A stretch of 64,000 nt of DNA, taken from Dirofilaria immitis. Lineage: Eukaryota; Nematoda; Chromadorea; Rhabditida; Onchocercidae. Numbering within the stretch: the stretch's first letter is position 1; each line of letters starts with the position of its first letter. Under the pieces are notes generated by a model. The model made no database searches, was not told where the DNA came from, and was given only the letters and a program-made list of their open reading frames with translations. The position numbers were made by a program, and so were the translations under genes. The stretch lies in the NCBI GenBank assembly GCA_024305405.1, contig JAKNDB010000064.1, positions 1,116,001-1,180,000 on the forward strand. The letters are read 5' to 3'. Of the stretch, positions 27,301 to 40,925 are shown in pieces.

Positions 27301-30014
27301 AAATTTCACAGACCCTGATAGCAGTTCTGTACCATGAGAGCATTTACAATATTCATTTATGCAACTTGATTCATCTAAGCATTGCTCATTAGTAAAACAT
27401 GTAGCACCTGGGATACGTCTTTCTACGCATTGTCCATTGATCTGAAAAAAAAATAATAGCCATAAATTTTTTTTTATTAGATGAATCGAGACTTTATATT
27501 TTATTAATAGATGCTGTTTAAATGAAATTCCCATAGCTTACTGTAATCATACTATATATTATGGAATTACAGTACAAGAACAAGTAATTTAATTGCCAAT
27601 TTTGCTTATAATATACCCAACTAGAAGTCTTTATTTTTTTTTTTAAAAAAGCTATGATCATATAAAAAATATCATAATGTGTTACAAATTTATTTATTTA
27701 GGAATAAAATATATTTGTTAGGAATAAACTTATTGTAATAATTTTGATCCGTTTATTGTATCCTTCGTACAGTATGAATTCATACTGTTTACTCTTAAAT
27801 CAATGCATTTATTATCAATACTCTAAGAGCCAATAAGACTGAAGTCGCTCAAATTATGCTCATTCAATTCTTATAAATATTATCATTGAATGATCGAAAG
27901 AAATAAATGGGAAAAATGAAATTGTAAATTCTCTTTCTCTCATATTGATTTTTCAAATAAAATTTATTCTTTTAGTAATTTAATCATTTTAATTTTCTCC
28001 GAAAGTAATAAGCATAAAAGTTAACAATCAAATAAATTTAAATGTTAACCAACCATAACTTCGACATCATTGCAATAATTGATTTCATAAGATTGACATC
28101 GTTCATTTATTATCTGTTCAAATTTCAATAATAAATTTTTTTAAAAGTATGACAACTGATTATATTAGGGAATATGTTAGGCAAATTTTGATAATAAAAG
28201 TATGACAACTGATTGATTATACTAAGGAATATGTTAGGCAAATTTTGATAAGTAAAATAAATTTTTAAATTATCTAAATCATAACTTTCAAAATATTCTA
28301 CTGTTCTTTTGTAGTAATAATTCGATTGAAAATATTTATCGCATAAAAAAGTGACATCACTCATTTGTTTTATTATTCTTACTATTTTTTTATTAAACTT
28401 ACTATCATTCCTGTTGGACAAGCACATCGTGCCATATAATTGCATATGGCAGTACCGGGACATTGTTGACTTATTAAGCATGATTCATTGAGAGAAACTC
28501 GTTTGAAACATCGATTATTCAAATATACCTGATAATTTCAAAAACTTTAATACAAAAGATTGATAAAAAATTCCTCTAACTTTATAAAGTTTTTATCTAT
28601 CCTAACACTCGTTCGTAATATATTTCATATTAAAATATCGATCTGTGATGAAATTATTATTTTCAAATTTATATAATTTTGAAGAAAAATATCTTATGTG
28701 TAAAAAAGTACAAAATGCTAAGAATTACTTCATCTCGATTACATAACATTGGCCCAGTACAGTATCCGCTAATATTTACAGTAGTCTCGGGACAATTACA
28801 GTAACCATCTGTGCAAATAGATCCACCGAGACATTGCAAATCATAAATGCATTGATCACCTAATTCTGCGATCCACATGCAACTGTTATTAGCATAAACC
28901 TTGAATTATCATACTTTTTATTTACTTCACATCATTTACAAAATTTATCAAATTTTTGAAGAATTTTTGAAAAATGCAACTTCAGAAAGAATATATATAT
29001 ATATATAATTTACTTCATTTTGTTAATCTATTTAGCCGAATAAATAAAAGTGAATTTTCTGTCAGTAATATCAAAATTTAATTAAATTCAATCATCATTG
29101 TTTTTTCTTCATTTCTTTTACCATTCATGAATTTAAGAAATGATCCAATTTATAAAACTCAATATGCTTCATGGATTTTTTCTTTTCTTTAAGGAATATT
29201 TAACTTTTGAGTGAATTAAAAAAATCTCAATTAATTATCTATTACATTTAGCTATTGATTATTTAGACTATTGATTAATATTTAAAAATTTTATCAAAAT
29301 TTTTAAGTAAATTGATAATAAAATGCAATACAAACCATAGAAATGGAATCACATGGATCAGTATAGGATAGTTTCCGACAATATCCGCCAATATTATTCA
29401 TTCCTTCTAGACAAATACAAACATTTGTCATTGCTGAACATTGTGATCCATCTAAGCATTGTGCTGAATCCACGCATAATTCGCCGGGAATCACTCGAGA
29501 CAAACATGTTCCATTAATTAATACTGCATCTTTCGAACAATTCTTTTGTATACATCTATAAATTTGATAAAAATCACGATTTTAATAAATCAATAAGATG
29601 AAAACAAAAAAAAAAATTTGCAAAGTAATGCAAAAGAATTGCAAAACAAATTTATAAAATGTATTATTAAAATTGTAATACTTTGTAAATATTAGTGTAA
29701 AGAAAATACATTAATACAAATTTTTATCAAATCTTGATAATTAATTTTTGATCAATCAAAGAAAAAATTTCGATATAAAAAAAATTGACTATTGAAAAGA
29801 AAAGAAAAGAAAGGTGATTACTTCATCTAGAATGATAATCAATAAATTTTATGAAAGATGATAAAATCTTGGAATGATAATATATTGTAAAATCATATCA
29901 ATTTAAAATTCCATTCTTTAGCTTACTATTATATCATATCATTCCTCCATTATTAAAATTACTTTTATTATTATTATCGCTATCATTATTCTAGCTATTA
30001 TTACTATTACCATT

Positions 30015-30055
<41 letters not shown>

Positions 30056-30090
30056 CATTATTATTGTTATTATTATTATTATTATTATCA

Positions 30091-30160
<70 letters not shown>

Positions 30161-31614
30161 TATTATCATTATCATTATTATTATTATCATTATTATTATT
30201 GAAATTAAAATTATATCTAAAAAAAATTTTAGGTAAAGAATGCAATCACATCATTTTGATATTATCGTTTTTTTTCAGAACAATTGATCTAATTTTTAAA
30301 TTCAGTAAAAAAATACGAAACATTTGTTGATTTTGAATAGTTCCTGGAGGACATGAACAGTGCCGATTCAAACAATTTGCGCCACCAGTACATTGCGCAT
30401 CCACCTGACATTCTTCACCAACTACAACAATATTCAAGCATTGTTTATTAACAAGAACTTGATTTTCTCGCATTGACGAATAGGTTTCGAATCTTTTTTT
30501 GGCATAATCCATTCATATTAATCATTTCTGTAGAAAAAGGTTAATTTTAGAAATAAAAATTAAATCCAATAGTTTTTTTTGCCAAACAATATTTGTAATA
30601 TTTCGAAAATTTAATTAAAATACATTTTTGATATAATTTATCGATCGATCTACGAATTATCCGCTTATTTGATTTATATTCTTTTGAAAAAAATTCTAAT
30701 TACATATTAGTTAAATTAACTAACGACGATATAGTTACTTTGATGATATGCGATAATATCTTTTGAGTTTATCATCCTATTCATGTCATACTTCAATGAT
30801 ATCCTACACAATGTAATGGAAGTTTTCAAGGCTAACTTTTTTTGATATTCTACTGATTATTTCAATTGTTTGAATTATTTGATTTATTTTAGCATTACAA
30901 CGCTCTTATCACTTCCATAAGCTATAAACTTCTTGAATCAGATTAGAAACATTTACTGACAATTGAAAGACAAATAATTCAATGAACCATACGACAAATT
31001 AACTAGTAGGATTAAAATTTAAATCTAGTTGGATTTACCCTAGTAAGTACTTGTAATTTAGGATGAAAGGTCATTTCTAAATTTATGCGAAATATTTCTG
31101 ATCAGATCTGATCATACATAAATTTAAAAAGTGTTATAATGACGAACCATGAGGACAGGTGCAATAATTATTTATGCATAATGATTCACCGTAGCACTGC
31201 TCATCGATATAGCATTTATCACCGATTGCCGATAGATAATAGCATTGCCCGTTGTGATAAACCTTAAGTTTAATTTTGCTAAGCAAAAATATGAAAGAAT
31301 ATGTAACAAAATAATTGAGCAAATTATTTTTATAAGTAATAGAAAAATTAGAGTAAAAATTTTTTCATATAATTTAAAAAATGAAATTATAATTTTGATA
31401 ATACTAAATAAATAAAATAATATAAGTAATGTAATGAATTGATAATATTTATTAATTTTTAGATTTTATTTCGAATTTTACATTATCATTTTCAAAATTT
31501 CATTTATTTTCTAATGCTATTTAATATTTTAATCGATATTTGCTACAATATATATATTTTTATAAAAATTAATTATAAAAAGTAATTAGAAAAATTGTTA
31601 CTACTAATATTATG

Positions 31615-31645
<31 letters not shown>

Positions 31646-31695
31646 TATAAAATTAATTATAAAAAGAATTAGAAAAATTGTTACTACTAATATTA

Positions 31696-31760
<65 letters not shown>

Positions 31761-31812
31761 TATAAAAATTAATTATAAAAAGAATTAGAAAATTGTTACT
31801 ACTAATATTATG

Positions 31813-31843
<31 letters not shown>

Positions 31844-33425
31844 TATAAAATTAATTATAAAAAGAATTAGAAAAATTGTTACTACTAATATTATGATATA
31901 TATATATATATATATTTTTATAAAAATTAATTATAAAAAGAATTAGAAAAATTGTTACTACTAATATTATGATATATATATATATATATATATATTTTTA
32001 TAAAAATTAATTATAAAAAGTAATTAGAAAAATTGTTACTACTAATATTATGATATATATATTTATAAATATTAATTATAAAACGAATTAGAAAAATTGT
32101 TACTAATATTATGCTTATGTTAAATGTTAACATTATGTTTATATTAAAATTTTAATATATAAAATTTATTTCCAACATCATTATGCTAAATATTTCAGCC
32201 TAATTTTAAAATTTCAAAATTTTTGCGAACGTTAAAAGTTGATAGTTTTAAAAATTATCTGAATATAATCTTCAACTAGTTTTATATACATATAATTTTT
32301 ATAAGAATGCAAAATTATATTCGACTATACCGATTCCGATAAAAATAATAATAATATGCAATATTATGATAACAATATGCAATATTATGATAACAATATG
32401 CAATATTGTGATAATATTGCTCTGATATGATTATAATATGATAATAAAAATGTCCAATATTATATTTGCTTAAATTTTTATTTCAACTATTACTTATTCA
32501 TTGCATATTATCCGGCTGATTAATCTAATAAATAGGATGATAATCGTTGATTATATTTTAATGATAAATCATATTCATAGCAAGTTTAACAAACTTTTTT
32601 TTCTCGCCATTTTTTCGGAATTTTTAAGTTATCTAAAAAAAAAAAAACCAATTTTTAATTTAGTTAATACTACAACTAATTGATTTGTCATTTAATATCA
32701 AATGAATTTTGACCTCTTGCCCATTTTGACAATAAAAGTCTTGAATACATCTATCATTCATCAAAATTTGCCCATTGAAGCAAAGACATTTTCCCCAAAT
32801 ACAATATTGCCCATCTGGGCATTGTCTCCAATTTCGACATAAACTACCGATACCTAAAAATCTAATTTTAACAAATAATAAAGCACTAAAAATTTTTGCT
32901 TATAAAAACTAAGATGTTCATTTTCCTTGCCAATCTTCTTTTGCAAGATACTGCTTAATTTCATTTCTTCCCAGATACTGCTTAATTCATTTGAAAAAAA
33001 TCCTTAAATTAATGCCATACAAGGAGAAGTCATTGCAAATACAATTTCGAAGATTATCCTATGTATAACATACATTTAAGCAACAAATTCTTTTGCATTT
33101 TCATTTATTATCATAAATGATTAAGCTCACTGATTAGTAATCTCATCCATATTTCAGTAATGTTCGATTTTAATCCATTGAATCATGAGCCTTTGATAGA
33201 AACTAATCTGCTCCTGATCGATTTTTTACTCACTCCAAATGTTCAGCAGCAACTACCATATCAATGTGATTGAAATTGGATGGATCGAGTAAGGAATTAA
33301 TCTCGATCAACTTTGTCGCTTCCGCTAATGATATTTCTCACCTTTAGTAAAAGTCTAAAATTGAACAAACCATTGCATTCTTCGATGCATAATAGAAGAG
33401 CCGTGACAAAAATCGCGTAGTACAT
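24380..33425 (-). CDS. secreted multi-EB-module protein, 14 exons, about 829 aa
   Basis: Exons in transcript order: 33425..33371 (signal peptide MYYAIFVTALLLCIEECNG), 32853..32714, 31262..31148, 30527..30322, 29555..29336, 28899..28729, 28528..28403, 28113..28054, 27441..27314, 27169..27030, 26613..26525, 26303..25764, 25372..25159, 24666..24380 (TAA). About 14 copies of a cysteine-rich unit follow, consensus IG..C....QC.G.S.C....C.CP.GT.....C, which is the EB module (PF01683) common in nematode extracellular proteins. There is no transmembrane segment after the signal peptide, so secretion is expected; ligand unknown. Splice phases agree at all 13 junctions, with one exception: exon 30527..30322 is one base too long. 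Removing one A from the A7 run (complement of 30494-30500) restores both the frame and the EB spacing, and the coding total becomes exactly 830 codons. The introns carry several tandem repeats, listed separately. Confidence 0.88.
26758..26884. repeat. 63 bp tandem duplication in an EB-gene intron
   Basis: Two adjacent near-identical copies of a block beginning TTTTTTTTAACCAATTATTA and ending AATAAGATCACACATTC. It lies between the exons at 26525-26613 and 27030-27169. Confidence 0.9.
28140..28255. repeat. tandem duplication of about 56 bp in an EB-gene intron
   Basis: AAAAGTATGACAACTGATT followed by GGAATATGTTAGGCAAATTT occurs twice in succession. Copy two has an extra GATT and a few changes. 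It lies in the intron between 28054-28113 and 28403-28528. Confidence 0.85.
29958..30203. repeat. interrupted (ATT)n microsatellite, about 245 bp
   Basis: Long ATT/TTA trinucleotide array with scattered ATC and ACT interruptions, in the intron between EB exons 29336-29555 and 30322-30527. It produces open frames of poly-Ile, poly-Asn and poly-Leu that are not genes. Confidence 0.95.
31546..32115. repeat. compound minisatellite, about 7 copies with variable (TA)n
   Basis: Unit: a (TA)n run, then TTTTTATAAAAATTAATTAT, AAAAAGAATTAGAAAAATTG and TTACTACTAATATTATGA. About seven copies can be counted; the (TA)n length ranges from a few to about 30 dinucleotides, while the 60 bp core is almost invariant. 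It lies in the intron between EB exons 31148-31262 and 32714-32853. Confidence 0.92.
32348..32415. repeat. 21 bp tandem repeat, three copies
   Basis: AATATGCAATATTATGATAAC repeated three times, the last copy diverging to ATTGTGATAATATT. Same EB-gene intron. Confidence 0.85.
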
Positions 33426-33929
33426 AACTCCACCGCATCAAAATATGACTTTTAAAATTATATTTGTTCGTTTTGTTAGCTTTTACGATAATTCAAGGAT
33501 ATATCATATTCCATTACATATCAGGATATTGACAGAGTACTGTACTACAGCCAGGTTATAAAATACATTTAAAAAAATATTTGCACAGCTTCCGTCATCT
33601 ACCGCAGTGAAGATATGATATAGCTATAAGGACCATGATGCCAAACATCAGTTATATTATTAAAAGTGTAATAGATCTTCCCCGACGTAAATAGACTATT
33701 TTTGAGTTTTCTTTTTTTCTCATTTCTCTCGTAAAGATCGCATGAATCATCCCATCAGTCGTCTTTAACAAAATAACTGTATGTACTTACAAAATGATCT
33801 ACCAAATTTACCGGGTTTTTATTATGTATAGAAAATCATCACTACAATTCATCAACTTTATCAACCATAGTAACAATCAGTTATATGATATTACATTGAT
33901 GTTCATATAAATTGCAAAACTTCGAAATT
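33426..33929. other. intergenic, EB gene promoter side and rps-14 3' side
   Basis: About 500 bases between two minus-strand genes. It should hold the promoter and leader of the EB gene and the 3' UTR of rps-14. No specific motif recognised. Confidence 0.5.
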
Positions 33930-35457
<1,528 letters not shown>

Positions 35458-35475
35458 CTTGAATTTTTATGCTGC
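35458..35475 (-). promoter_or_regulatory. probable spliced-leader acceptor of rps-14
   Basis: On the minus strand GTTTTGCAG is followed by a 14-base leader (CATAAAAATTCAAG) and the rps-14 ATG. Such a short leader behind a good acceptor fits nematode trans-splicing; a 5' UTR cis-intron is the alternative. Confidence 0.55.
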
Positions 35476-37680
35476 AAAACTCTCTAAAAATTAAAGGCAC
35501 TAATTGTTATAAAAGGATGAAACAAATGATTTAAGTGCACTGAAGAAACAGAAGGACTGCAATAAAACACAGCAAACATAAATATTTTAAAGTCTACGTA
35601 TTACAGTCTAGCATGCACAAGTGCTTTCAATTATCTATATATTCAACCTTCTTTTCTCAAGTTTCTTGGTTCTTGATTTTTTCTCTTCACTTTTTTTCAT
35701 AGTAAATTTTTATTTCTACCAAAATTGGATGAAATAATAAACACTAGAAGCAAGAGAGTATTAGATTCCTCTAATAGTTCCATTCGTCTTCTAATAAAAA
35801 TACATTCTACTGCGGCATATTTAACGAAAGCATTTGTGTCCTCCTAAACTTTTACGTAGCATCGTTGGCAAAAACAGTATTTTTTTTTTTTTCATATTTT
35901 ACATAAACAAGGGAGTATATTAATATTTTTACAAGCTAAAATGTATATATACTTAAATTATGTACATGTAGGAAATATAATGAAACACGATAAAATACGT
36001 ACGAGACCTTACGCATCCATACACAAAGTAAAATAAAATCACGTCCTTCTACGTAAAACACGCATCCAACCCAACAACCACATAATTCAAAGCACAACCC
36101 ATCACCACGTAGCAAAACCATTTCCACAACACACTTTCACCACTCTCCCTCAATGATTTTTAGCAGGTTAGAAAAGTCGACCATATGCGACTACGGCAAT
36201 CTTCGAACACTGAAAGTTTGGAAGGTAAAAAAACTCCATAATGTTTATAGTAGTTATGATAATTTGGCTTTTTTTTGAATTAGTAACTTTTATCAATTAT
36301 CAATACATCGAAAGGAAAAGAAAAACATCGGTCGATATGTCACTTTTCAAATTGTTTTTAAGAAAAATAATCGTATAACGTCTGCTTGAAGTTTATGTAA
36401 GGAAAGAATAAAATTGCCAAAAAAACTATATGCTAGACGAGCAAAAAAGCTAGGCGAGCAGAGAAGTAAGTAAAGCATATGTGATGGAGAAACAGCAAGT
36501 ATGACGAAGGGAATAGGCCAAGTTTATCGATTTTTGGTTATTCGTTTCCAAACCTGATAGCTGATATTCCTAGGCAGATAAATGGACGGAAAGATGATTT
36601 GGTTGGGTAAGGGTAGAAAGACATTGAGTGGATGACTATTGCGGGCGAGTTTACATAGTGTGAAGGTGGGAATCAGGATTCAGTTGTTCTTGATATATTG
36701 ATGGCGATATTTCAGGGAAAGGGTAATTGACAGAAAAGGGTAATGCGGGGGAGTTTTTTGATACAATTGTAATATTTCATTATAAATCATCTGATCCTTT
36801 ATTTCATGTATGTTGCATTTTCACTATGATTTCTCATCACTTCTCTATGGGAAATTTTAGATTTGGTGGAAGTGATCAGTGGTGTGCGGGTAAGCGGTGT
36901 GCCTGCACCGGAGAACGTCCGTGGTGCTGCGGTGCAAGGTTTTGTGGACAATTATGAGTTTACCGATATGTTTTTATGACTACTTATGTGGTCTGAGAGA
37001 TTCGCTAAAAAGCCTTTTTGTAAGTGTTTTTTTTCTACAAAAGATTCGTTTTCGTAAATGTTTTTTATAAAAGATTCGGAATGAGAGGAAAAAGAAACAT
37101 GTTTAAGATGAATAAATTTGTCCAGTTGTCATCATATAGTGGTATTGAGAGCATCTTCATTTGTACGGAAAAAAATTCTCAAATCCATAAAATGGATTAG
37201 TTATGTTTTATAAGTGTAATATATTATGTGAGAAATACTAAGTGATAAAAGTTCGAAGGATTTATTTGCTAGCACTGTAAGCTTAAGCTAATTATGTGAT
37301 CTAGAATGTGGATTTCAATTAAATTTATTTTATGATGATTTGTTTCGTCGTGATCACATCTACAGAATAGCATCGGATCACTGCAAGTTGCTTTTCCAAC
37401 ATGCACTGTGTAGCTCCACCCTGTTGCACTGTGAGTACTGAAAAGCGAAAGTAAATATATCTGTAGAAGCTATACGTCGATACACTTAAGCGTATAGATG
37501 TCTCTAGGCTGCAGATTACAGACAGTGTTTTATTTTGTCTATGTATGTATTCATGAATTTTGCATCTCTAAACTGTTACTTGATGTGAAAGCTAATCAAT
37601 CAGGTGGCTCTGTCAGTCTTTTCTTTATCATTCTTTACTGATTACACAATAACTTTAATTTCATTAAATAAAAATTCCAG
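35476..37680. other. divergent intergenic region with strand base skew
   Basis: 2.2 kb between divergent rps-14 (minus) and EI24 (plus). From about 36000 to 36155 the plus strand is almost free of G but rich in C; from about 36420 to 36730 it is G-rich and C-poor. A plus-strand ORF at 36727-36957 has no family match I know. The 5' exon(s) of EI24 should lie here but were not located. Confidence 0.5.
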
Positions 37681-39524
37681 ATACTTCATAAGTTGGATCA
37701 AATCTCAGATATGGAACGTAGAAAAATGGAGGACAAGCAAAGGGAGTTATTGCATCCAAAAACGACTACTGTTCTCCAGCAGCGACGACAAGCTAATGTA
37801 ACAAAAGAAAAGCGCAATATTGAAATGGTTACTAAACCAAAAGCAATCACCGGGTAATTGTGCAACTTCCTTTAACTGATAGATTTACGGAATTTAATTT
37901 CAACACTTCAATGAAAGAGATGAATAAAAGTAATATACTTGTCGATTGGTTTTCAGGCTTGTATATTCGCTCATTTTGAACATGATACTTGTCTTTGCGT
38001 TATGTATAACAATGCCTAATGAAACATCAACATTTCTTCGATTAATTCATGGATCGGTATGCCTATCTGCTCTAATTGTTTCGCGAGTGTTTAGTAGTAT
38101 ATGGTTCTCTGATATTGCAAACGCTTCATTAAAATATACAGGTGTTCAGACTCCAAGTTTGTCTCTAAGGTATGCTTATTAATATACTGTTTTTATGGAA
38201 TTCGCACTCTTTGTGCAGTTCATATATATAAGTTAATGGAACGGTAATTTCGATCTGGCATTTGATTTTGCATTGTATACTGGTAAGGAAAATTTAGTTA
38301 AAAATAAATTGAATGGTGTTTTGAATTTTGACATTGCTATGTAAAAATTACATTTCATAAATTTTTAGCCGAATGACCGGTGATTTTTGTTCGTCAATAC
38401 TTCTTGATTCTATCTTTTTTGCAATCACTATTCGTCAGTAGTATCCCGGTACCATTTATTTCTACAGCATTTGCTTTCATTCACATAACCTTGCTTAATT
38501 CCTTGTTCAGGTTCATCTTTTTCATTTTGAAAAGCAATATTACGTTTAACGGATACGTAGACTATTTTCTTATTAACTTCGGTTTGATTGCATAAATGCA
38601 TTCGTATTAAAAGTAGATTGTAGTTTTTTCTCATTTCCTATTTAGCAAGTTTTTTGCAAATATTCTCCAATAATATGCAACTTTAGCTTCATTAATGTTC
38701 AATTGAAACTATAAATGATCTTTTTTCTATTGCTTTATTTCAAAATAAACTAGGTAATATCATTCTTTGTGATATAGATGAGAGTGGTATTTGTAGCTGA
38801 TCGAAAACATGAGCCGAATCGTTTCTGGAAAATAAATGTAATTTAGAGATGTTTAAATATGAAGTTAGACAAAGTTTGTATGAATGTTCCTGGATATATT
38901 TAGTTTTGAATACTTATGGATGTCGCTTGGAATCGGCTTACGAGCACGTATTAATCTTATTGAACGTAATTGGCCGTATTTCTTGGGTTATGGCACTGTA
39001 CTTACTCTTCTTACTAGCCTTACGGATAATATAATGGTAAATGCATTACTATTCGGTGCTGTATTTCCATTTTGCATTGTTAGCAGTTTTTGGTTAGTGG
39101 ATTGAATAATTCTGTCATTTCTGTATAAGTCCATTTTTAAAGTGAAAAAGTCTGTGATATCCTTTTTCTTTCTTTATCGAATTCTGTAATATTTTTCGTA
39201 GTGAAACTTAAATTTTAGTTTTCATCGAAAAGCATTGTATACATCATTTTTATCAAGTTCTTCTTATTTTAGGTTGAAGCAGGCAACTATAAACAAAGAA
39301 CGCACCCTTACGTGCATATATTTGGTCCTTCAATAGCAACTACAAATTACATGACATCAAACTTATCTGACTTACTGAAATCAATTGGTTGTAGAAGTTC
39401 TGTACAAGCAGATGTTGTTAAAAGAAATAGGATGTCGTTTCGCGATCATCATTCACATTCACCGATGCGTCTTAATACAAATCTTAGAGTTGGACAAGCT
39501 AGAACCAGAAGTTCTGCGGAATAA
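37681..39524 (+). CDS. epg-4: EI24 / EPG-4 ER membrane autophagy protein
   Basis: ER multi-pass protein needed for autophagosome maturation (EPG-4 in C. elegans, EI24 in vertebrates; family knowledge). Exons: 37681..37853, 37957..38169, 38369..38510, 38904..39078, 39273..39524 (TAA). Recognised by IWFSDIA (family IWFQDIA), LQSLFVSSIP, ITLLNSLF joined to SFEYLWM, and INLIERNWPYFLGYG (family SNIERNWPYYFGFG). Several hydrophobic segments are evident. The first listed exon begins in coding sequence (ILHKLDQISDMERRKMEDKQ, like ISKLDARIQQKREEQ), so an upstream exon is missing, although the ATG at 37711 is possible. Exon 38369..38510 is out of frame: entry reads SRMTGDF, while the conserved part needs a one-base loss or two-base gain near the T5 run 38384-38388. 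The same length arithmetic fails only for this exon. The C-terminus is Arg/Ser-rich. Confidence 0.9.
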
Positions 39525-40375
39525 AACTAACTTCTTTTCTCTTTTAAATTAATCAATTGGTCATCAGTTGTTGTAGGAAATATACCACCTCATTTCGTTT
39601 ATCAATTTTAATTTACGAAAATTTGTATTTTAAGGGATTTGTAATCATGAAATTCTACGCATTTGCGCGGAATTAATTGTACTGTATATAAAGTTTTTTT
39701 GTTTTTTTGCTATTAAAGTTTTCAAATGTAAATATTTCTGAATTCAAGTTTGCAGTGTAATTTTTTTGCCCGATTGTCAATATTAAAGCATTTTGGAAAT
39801 GGATATAAAAATAAGATGATAAATATCGAGATTTTATTGGTGAATCTCTGTAGCAAAATGTAAATATATTTTGAAATTACTATTCTTCTTTAAGCTAACT
39901 GATTAAACATGCTTCAACTGACAAGTTTTGTTTTGTTTGTAAGCTTGACACCTGTTCTTTCTCGGAAGTTTTGAAGCCGGTGTGGAATGAATATAAATAG
40001 TTGATCAATTCTTCAGTTTACTGGAGATGAAAATTTTTATTTATTCTCTCTGTGTTATGTGCCATGTTTGTAAATCTTACTTTTTCTCCTGTTCTTTTGT
40101 TTTCATGCTGATGATGTAAAGGTGAGATGTTTTTAATTTGAATCAGTAAACCAGTCATATTTTGTATGTTCATCTTTTAAAATTTTATATATTTTGCTTT
40201 GTGCATGAAACTGTTTTATTTTCTCCAACTAATAAATCTTCATATACTTTATATTTTGCTCATAATTCATGATTGTTTGATACGCATGAAATTTAAGATA
40301 TTTACATTTTATTATAAATGCACGAACATTACTTCAGCTGAGTTGCTCGAATTATTAAATCTTTTTTCAGGAAAA
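39525..40375. other. intergenic between EI24 and L36
   Basis: About 850 bases, AT- and T-rich. It holds the EI24 3' UTR and the L36 upstream region. No independent gene seen. Confidence 0.5.
40358..40375 (+). promoter_or_regulatory. probable spliced-leader acceptor of L36
   Basis: CTTTTTTCAG (40361-40370), then GAAAA and the ATG at 40376. A perfect nematode acceptor five bases from the start. Confidence 0.65.
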
Positions 40376-40873
40376 ATGGTTGCAGTTGAAGCAGTTGCCA
40401 TAGGTTTGGATAAAGGTTACAAGGTTTCTTTTTTGTTTTGGAAGCAGTAGATTTCAAATGGATTAGTTTTGGCCAACTGAAGTTTGATCTGGGTTCGTAA
40501 ATTTTACTTTATGTAGGTGACAAAAATAAAAGAAAGGTACGCCAAAATAGACGTAGAGGGCGTATAACCAAACGAAGTAAAATTGTTCGTGAGCTGATTC
40601 GTGAAGTCGCTGGATTTGCTCCCTATGAAAGACGAACGATGGAGCTGTTGAGAATCAGGTAATGTTTCTAAATTTTGGAAAATTTCGCTTGTGAACTATG
40701 ATATTTGGAAATTAGTTGAAAAAAGATTTATTTGATTTTATTTCACTGAACTTCAGCAAGGACAAAAGGCACTAAAGTTCTTGAAAAGGCGCATTGGTTC
40801 TCATGTTCGTGCCAAGAGAAAGCGTGACGAAATTCAGGCAATTCTAATGAACCTTCGCAAACATCACAAGTGA
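40376..40873 (+). CDS. rpl-36: 60S ribosomal protein L36 (eL36), two apparent one-base gaps
   Basis: Large-subunit ribosomal protein. Exons: 40376..40423 ([16 protein letters not shown]), 40517..40658 ([20 protein letters not shown], then [15 protein letters not shown]), 40757..40873 (SKDKR, then [20 protein letters not shown], ending HHK TGA). All blocks match eL36. As written, exon 2 loses frame before RRRGR: it needs one more A in the A4 run 40544-40547, which gives AKNRRRGR and the family spacing. Exon 3 needs one more G at 40768-40769 to turn KRH-stop into KRALKF. With these two bases all splice phases agree and the protein is of normal eL36 length. Introns are retained, so this is not a processed pseudogene. 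Confidence 0.93.
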
Positions 40874-40919
40874 TTACAAAGTTTCTCTAGAATATTTCCA
40901 TTTTAATTTGTTTTATCGA

Positions 40920-40925
40920 AATAAA
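40920..40925 (+). terminator. polyadenylation signal of L36
   Basis: AATAAA 47 bases after the L36 stop codon, in the expected 3' UTR position. Confidence 0.6.

Noticed and set aside
29939..30330. ORFs rich in poly-Ile, poly-Asn or poly-Leu on both strands
   Set aside because: They are translations of the (ATT)n microsatellite, present in several frames at once.
35936..36127. Minus-strand 63-codon Cys/Val-rich ORF
   Set aside because: Explained by the strong base skew of this stretch, with no domain or splice context.
36727..36957. 76-codon ORF in the rps-14/EI24 interval, Cys-rich end
   Set aside because: No splice or family support; it could contain a 5' exon of EI24, but no match to the EI24 N-terminus was seen.
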